Shown here: piece by piece, positions 59,901 through 64,000 of the stretch | Position numbering within the stretch: the first letter of the stretch is position 1 | Layout of the letters: every line of letters starts with the position of its first letter | NCBI GenBank assembly: GCA_963693285.1 | Contig: OY848923.1 | Coordinates: 4,991,609-5,055,608, forward strand | Source: Xestospongia muta | Lineage: Eukaryota > Porifera > Demospongiae > Haplosclerida > Petrosiidae | DNA length: 64,000 bases | Direction of reading: 5' to 3' | Notes under the pieces: model-generated | The model's database searches: none | The model's input: the letters and a program-made list of their open reading frames with translations, nothing else | What the model was told of the DNA's origin: nothing | Program-made: the position numbers and the translations under genes

Positions 59901-62900
59901 ATTGCAAATTTTGTGGACCACACACTTTCTATTTTCAAAACATTTCCTAATTATTTCAGTTTTGTTCCTGAAGAATATAAAAGACATGAGTGGTTAAAAT
60001 TCTTACGTGATCTCGGACTTAGAGTTACCATTACTTGTTCTGAATTTAAAAGTTTTTGCAAACTTGTGTCACAAGGTCAACACTCTGATCTTGTGAAAGC
60101 ATCCAAAGTCCTAATCAACTACTTATTTTCAAAGTCAGCACAAGAATGGCATAATAATGACCGTTACATTGCTGAAATTGGCAAGATCAGTTTTGTTCAA
60201 GTAGATCCTTTAATTAGCTTAAGATGGATCAAAGCTCCTTGCCAACCATCTTGTAATTTTCCACAACAAAATGTTGGTCTGACTACGTTGAATGAAGCTG
60301 TTATATATGACAGTGCACCTTTAGTATGGACAGTTAAACCTGTAGTGTCTTTACCAAATATGGATTATCTCAAACAACAAGAGTATGACAACTTCGTCAA
60401 AAAACTTGGAGTGACAACAAGTCCAGAAGTTTATGATGTTTACACAAACATTCTTAATGTTTCTAAAACAGGTTTAGCAAATTTCAAACTTTTTAATAAG
60501 TATGACCCAAAGTACATTTGTGATATTAAAGATCAAGACAAAGTCACCATTACTGATGTCATAGTTAAGAGCCTACAGTATCTCTTTATGAGGAAAGCTA
60601 ACAATATACAGAACCTTCAAACGATACCATGTATTCCTGTACATGCTAATAGTTCTAACACTGAACATTATATAAAACAACCAGTTCTTGTAAAACCTAT
60701 ACAAGTAGTTAGATACCTATCACCAGAAGATAAGAACTTGTTATACCATATCTTCATAGTCTACCAACCTGCTTGAATATTGTCAATGAAGAACTTGACA
60801 TTATCGGAGTATGTCAAAACATCAGTATTACAAACATACAACATTTACTGGAAACAATGTATTTACAATTTAATGATTGTGCACTTGATCCAAATAGTAA
60901 AGCTAGTGTGCGAAAAGCTATCATGAAACTTTATGAACTTCTCAAAGTGATTCTTATACCTCAAGTGGTTAAACCTCTATACTTACCAGCATTGCTTGCC
61001 TCAAGAAGTAACCAATATTCTTTGAAAGACTCCACTAGTCTTGTCTTCATTGACTCAGATCGTTATAAAGGTCAAGATTTGACTTTTATTAATACACCTT
61101 ACTCACTGTTTCAGCTTCCTTCTGATACTAAACCTTCTGTTGTCTCCATGCAGTCAATGGTCACATTATCTACCATTGCTAACATCAAGGATATTTGTCT
61201 ACAACTACCAAAGAATGTCAGGCCTAAAGGACTTTCTCTTCACTGTAATGAGAAAATCCTTATTCGCCGTGAATGTCAAGATAATAGTCCACTTTTTGTT
61301 CATTTCCAGAAATTAAAAGATCTTGTACCTTCATTAATTGAAGTACTGCCAAAAATATTGTCAGCTCATTATAAAAGTGCTATGATGACAGTTGATGACA
61401 CAATTATTAACAAATTCACTTTAACTCTTACAGAATTAATCAAATCTGTACCTGTGGTTGTTATTCAAGACCTTAGATCAAAGATTTTGTTAATGTCTGA
61501 ACATCACATTGGTACTATGAAAGTTCAGTTTTTGCTTCAGAAAGATGATGATAATTATACTCTTTTTGTTGATATCAAAGGAACACCAAGTTATTCTTTA
61601 CGAAGACAGTTGGCAAATACTCTTTGCATTGAAGTGGCTCACATTCACAATGTAGATTTAACTACTTATTTAAAAGCTGTAAAACCAGTTTGTGAATTTC
61701 TTGAAATTCAATGTCCAAGCGACTTGATGCCAATTCTTGAGAAGTATAATGTAGAGGCTCAAGATGTTGAAAACACCACTGTTACCAATGACAATACTGT
61801 TTCTCTTGGTAAAGAAATACCAAATGACATCACTTTTTCTTTAGATCGAGATATTTACCACATCTTTCATCCTGAAGAATGGGTAGGATATGAGATTACA
61901 GAGGGCTACTTCATCTATGCTATTGTTCTTTTTCCATTAGTGGATGAAACAGATAATCCATTAGCAAAGAAATATAAGATCATTGTAGATGAAAGTGAGC
62001 AAGGAGTCCAAGAAGTATCTACCTTAGACCTTTACAAGTTAATACCAAATATTCCTGAGAAACAGTCTGAAAGTTCAGAACTAGTACTAGCAAACCAAGG
62101 TAATGCTACAGCTCAAGTGAGACAGGTCACAGACTCTCAGAAGTTGTTAGAAATTAAGAGAACCATATGTAAAGAATTGAAAAGCATTTGGGAACTTAAG
62201 GATGAAGTTGAAAAGAGGAAGGCCCTCAGGCGTTTGTACCTTAAGTATCATCCTGACAAAGCTGATCGTAATGAACATGACCTTTATGAAGATGTCTTTA
62301 AGTTCTTAAAAAGACAAATTGACAGACTTGAAGAAGGACTACCTCTAGAAGATCCTGACTTGGCTCAAGAAAGCCCACATTCCACACCACGTCCATCTCA
62401 TTGGACACACTGCTATAATGGTTGGGATGATTATGTCAGGACTACATCATCTACATGGAGAAGTAGAAACTCAAGGACAAGAGAAAGAAATGAACGTGAT
62501 CAAACTAGAGCAGAGGATGATACTACAAAAACTGATTCAAGGTGGGAAATGATATTTAACTTGCAGCCTAAACGAAATCTAGAGGAAGCAAAAAGATGGC
62601 TCAGACAAGCTGAATCTGACCTAAAGGCTATAAGATGTCTCATGCATTCATCTTTGCATTGTCAAGTATTGTTTCAAGCTCATGAAGCCTCAGAGAAAGC
62701 ACTAAAGGCAGGAATGTATGCACTAGTTGGTCTTAATCCTAGTAGTTTAAAGACACATGATCTTGTCTGCCATGCTTATGCAATTTCTTCAGAAAAAGGA
62801 GGAGACTGGACAAGACTTCCTAACTTGGTTAGCTCAATGGAGCAATATTATCTGAACTCTAGGTTTCCTAATAAGCATACTCTTCCTAATGCTCCAGTTG

Positions 62901-62983
62901 ATATTTACACACAAGCTCAAGCTAAAGAAATGGCTGATAATGCTGAAGAAGTAGTTAAACTTATTAGGAGGTGTGTTCAATAA
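49587..62983 (+). CDS. Gene 2: sacsin-like giant protein without Death module, one frameshift
   Basis: Exons 49587-49694, 49905-50184 and 50281-62983, with intron positions and phases identical to exons 4-6 of gene 1. Start ATG 49587 (CTACCATGG) gives MANISLKGQTFGQKLPPLYK; no upstream in-frame exon was found. Three sacsin repeats begin at about residues 10, 1348 and 2347, with N-boxes VIQNADDARA, MIQNADDAEA, LLQNADDAKA and loops KFGIGFNTVYHITG/D, KFGVGFCSVYHITD, QFGIGFNVVYHVTD. Near 60740 the frame is lost: one frame ends VVRYLSPEDKNLLYHIF to a TGA at 60774; the other resumes PYLHSLPTCLN, aligned to PYIHSLPRCLN of gene 1. A one-base loss explains it. The J domain and HEPN then follow to TAA 62981. 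Length allowing for one missing base is about 4,363 residues. No other lesion in 13 kb, so a sequence error is a real alternative to a pseudogene. Confidence 0.75.
53930..56925 (+). CDS. Gene 2 sacsin repeat 2
   Basis: HEPLITRLSNILKEYKDGLT, KEMIQNADDAEATEVNI, IGKFGVGFCSVYHITD, TMFRFPFRRCPSQ, FLPLAVPSTGLPVHVSANF. Near-identical to gene 1 in the ATPase half, divergent from about 55280 onward, with a Lys-rich insertion (KTDKPKASIKCDKHEISTK) absent from gene 1. Confidence 0.9.
56930..60735 (+). CDS. Gene 2 sacsin repeat 3, up to the frameshift
   Basis: REELTQRIKNILQDYPLDVT, KELLQNADDAKATKI, SIGQFGIGFNVVYHVTD, GSLFRFPLRSTIEQ, LPVHINGQFALSSNRRSLW. Contains the intact Trp (HEWLKFLRDLGLR, codon at about 59989) that is a stop in gene 1. 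Contains a Lys/Thr/Ser-rich stretch (RGKAAEKGDPTMTSRSQS) not in gene 1. Confidence 0.85.
60750..62983 (+). CDS. Gene 2 C-terminal part after the frameshift: J domain and HEPN
   Basis: Resumes PYLHSLPTCLNIVNEELD in a new frame and stays open for over 740 codons. J domain: EKRKALRRLYLKYHPDKADR with HPD intact, EHDLYEDVFKFLKRQIDRL. The spacer is Arg/Thr-rich (TSSTWRSRNSRTRERNERDQ), quite unlike the Gly-rich spacer of gene 1. HEPN: AKRWLRQAESDLKAIRCLMH, LHCQVLFQAHEASEKALKAG, YYLNSRFPN. Ends at TAA 62981. An ATG at 60773 could start a separate J-HEPN protein, but it is inside the conserved repeat, so this is unlikely by design. Confidence 0.85.
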
Positions 62984-63769
62984 TTATGCATCTACTTTAC
63001 TTACTCTTCTACTGAAACTAAACTGTAGTTTTGTATAACATATTTACAACATGCTTATATTTCTGCTACTTTATAAGATTTTTTGTTTCTTTCAAATTAA
63101 AAAATTAAAAAATACTTACTAAATAGTTACTTTATACTATGATTTCATCAAAATGTTTAACCAAAGATGCTGATTAGATTATTAATCCAGTGAAAGCTGC
63201 ACTAACAAAGATAAAGTATATACAACACAATATGATATTGTGAATTAGTACATATCATACACTCATACTACAGTCTTAATCTTGTAAATAATTGATGAGA
63301 GTAGATCTATATGTGACAATAATGATATTTATAGACTATCTATAGGAGTGAACAGTTGTGAAGAGGGAACTAAAGTAACATTTAAGAGCAGTAATATTAA
63401 TGTTATTGACCTATAACTCTAACTTCATAAAAAATTTCGAGCCATTTAATGTCATGGTCTAAATCTCAAATGTTTTAAACAGATCATTAACTATAAGTCC
63501 ATGGTTGGAATTAAAAATGGACCAAAATGATAGTTACAAGATTACTTCAAATTTTTCATGAATGTAGGAATATAGATTCTTGTTAAGCAAAATAATTGTT
63601 TTCTGATCTAAAATGTTGTTAAGTGTGTAAAAAAACAAATGAAAATTTTTAAATTTACTACGACATGTACATATACATGTACAAGTAGAACATTGGGGAT
63701 TGTCATTTAAAAAGGCATTAACTAAAATATGAGGTGTGGTCTGAAAAAGCCACACCCAAAATAGTTCGT
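62984..63769. other. 3' flank of gene 2, no gene recognised
   Basis: A+T-rich. No canonical AATAAA close to the stop codon. A short palindromic stretch, ACATGTACATATACATGTAC, lies at about 63664-63683. Confidence 0.5.
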
Positions 63770-64000
63770 TCTCAACAATTTATAAAGCAAAATGACTGTG
63801 CAGAAAATTTTTTTTACAAATTTACTATATTTTGATGGCAACATAAGTATTCACAATGAGGTTCTATCCATTTTACTAAGAACAGTTGCCATTACAAAAA
63901 AGAGTCGTCATTAACAAAATACCTCAAAGAGCATCCATGTATTCCATGTTCTCCAAATGGTGTTCAAGTAAAGTTAGCTAGTGAGCTTGTTGACCCTCAT
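63770..64000 (+). pseudogene. Sacsin repeat 2 fragment running off the right edge
   Basis: Matches gene 2 from about 55390 to 55622. The last 90 bp (ACAAAATACCTCAAAGAGCA to GAGCTTGTTGACC) are almost identical, while the first part is more diverged with indels. It starts in the middle of a repeat with no upstream ATPase half, so it is a truncated copy or a recombinant; the rest lies outside the window. Confidence 0.7.

Noticed and set aside
60773..62983. A separate J-HEPN gene starting at ATG 60773
   Set aside because: The region before the frameshift aligns continuously with gene 1, and the ATG sits within a conserved repeat segment; a frameshift is simpler.

Overview
The window looks like nuclear DNA of an early-branching animal, most likely a demosponge of the Amphimedon type. 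The evidence is very A+T-rich sequence, GT-AG introns, animal families (Death domain, SRCR, three-repeat sacsin with J and HEPN domains), a BEL/Pao LTR retrotransposon, and a beta-helix/Cys-rich surface-protein relic of a style I associate with sponges. The species call is inference from family content; no rRNA or tRNA was found to confirm it.

Left half (1-24,000): mostly relics and repeats. Positions 1-1,790 hold a frameshifted beta-helix surface-protein gene. Next comes a segmental tandem duplication: block D1 (2,570-4,393 and 7,762-9,548), block D2 (4,440-6,690 and 13,565-15,656) and block D3 (6,706-7,735 and 16,852-17,960). The second copy is swollen by about 4 kb of minisatellites (9.6-13.6 kb). 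It also keeps a fragment of a mitochondrial ATP synthase OSCP gene that the first copy appears to have lost. D3 carries decayed SRCR exons on the minus strand. A BEL/Pao element (18,204-22,948, minus strand) has 111/120-bp LTRs, a 5-bp target-site duplication and broken reading frames. Another SRCR relic follows at 23,060-23,480.

Right half (24,600-64,000): a sacsin gene cluster, all on the plus strand. Gene 1 (26,633-44,488) can be assembled from six exons with fully compatible splice phases. They join a Death domain, an unrecognised domain, three sacsin repeats with Hsp90-like (GHKL) ATPase folds, a J domain and a HEPN domain, 4,740 codons in all. One in-frame TAG interrupts it, at a codon that is Trp in the neighbour. 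Gene 2 (49,587-62,983) is a full-length paralog without the Death module and has a single-base frameshift near 60,740. Relics of at least five more sacsin copies lie around them (24,680-25,640; 44,590-44,710; 45,360-46,440; 47,440-47,990; and 63,770 to the right edge), so this is a locus of active gene birth and death.

How the parts may work together: in sacsin the GHKL repeats and J domain suggest a chaperone that engages Hsp70, and HEPN is a C-terminal nucleotide-binding dimerisation domain. A Death domain in front would link that machine to apoptotic or innate-immune adaptor signalling. This combination is the most interesting system in the window. Whether both genes are functional, or each is disabled by one lesion, is the main open question.
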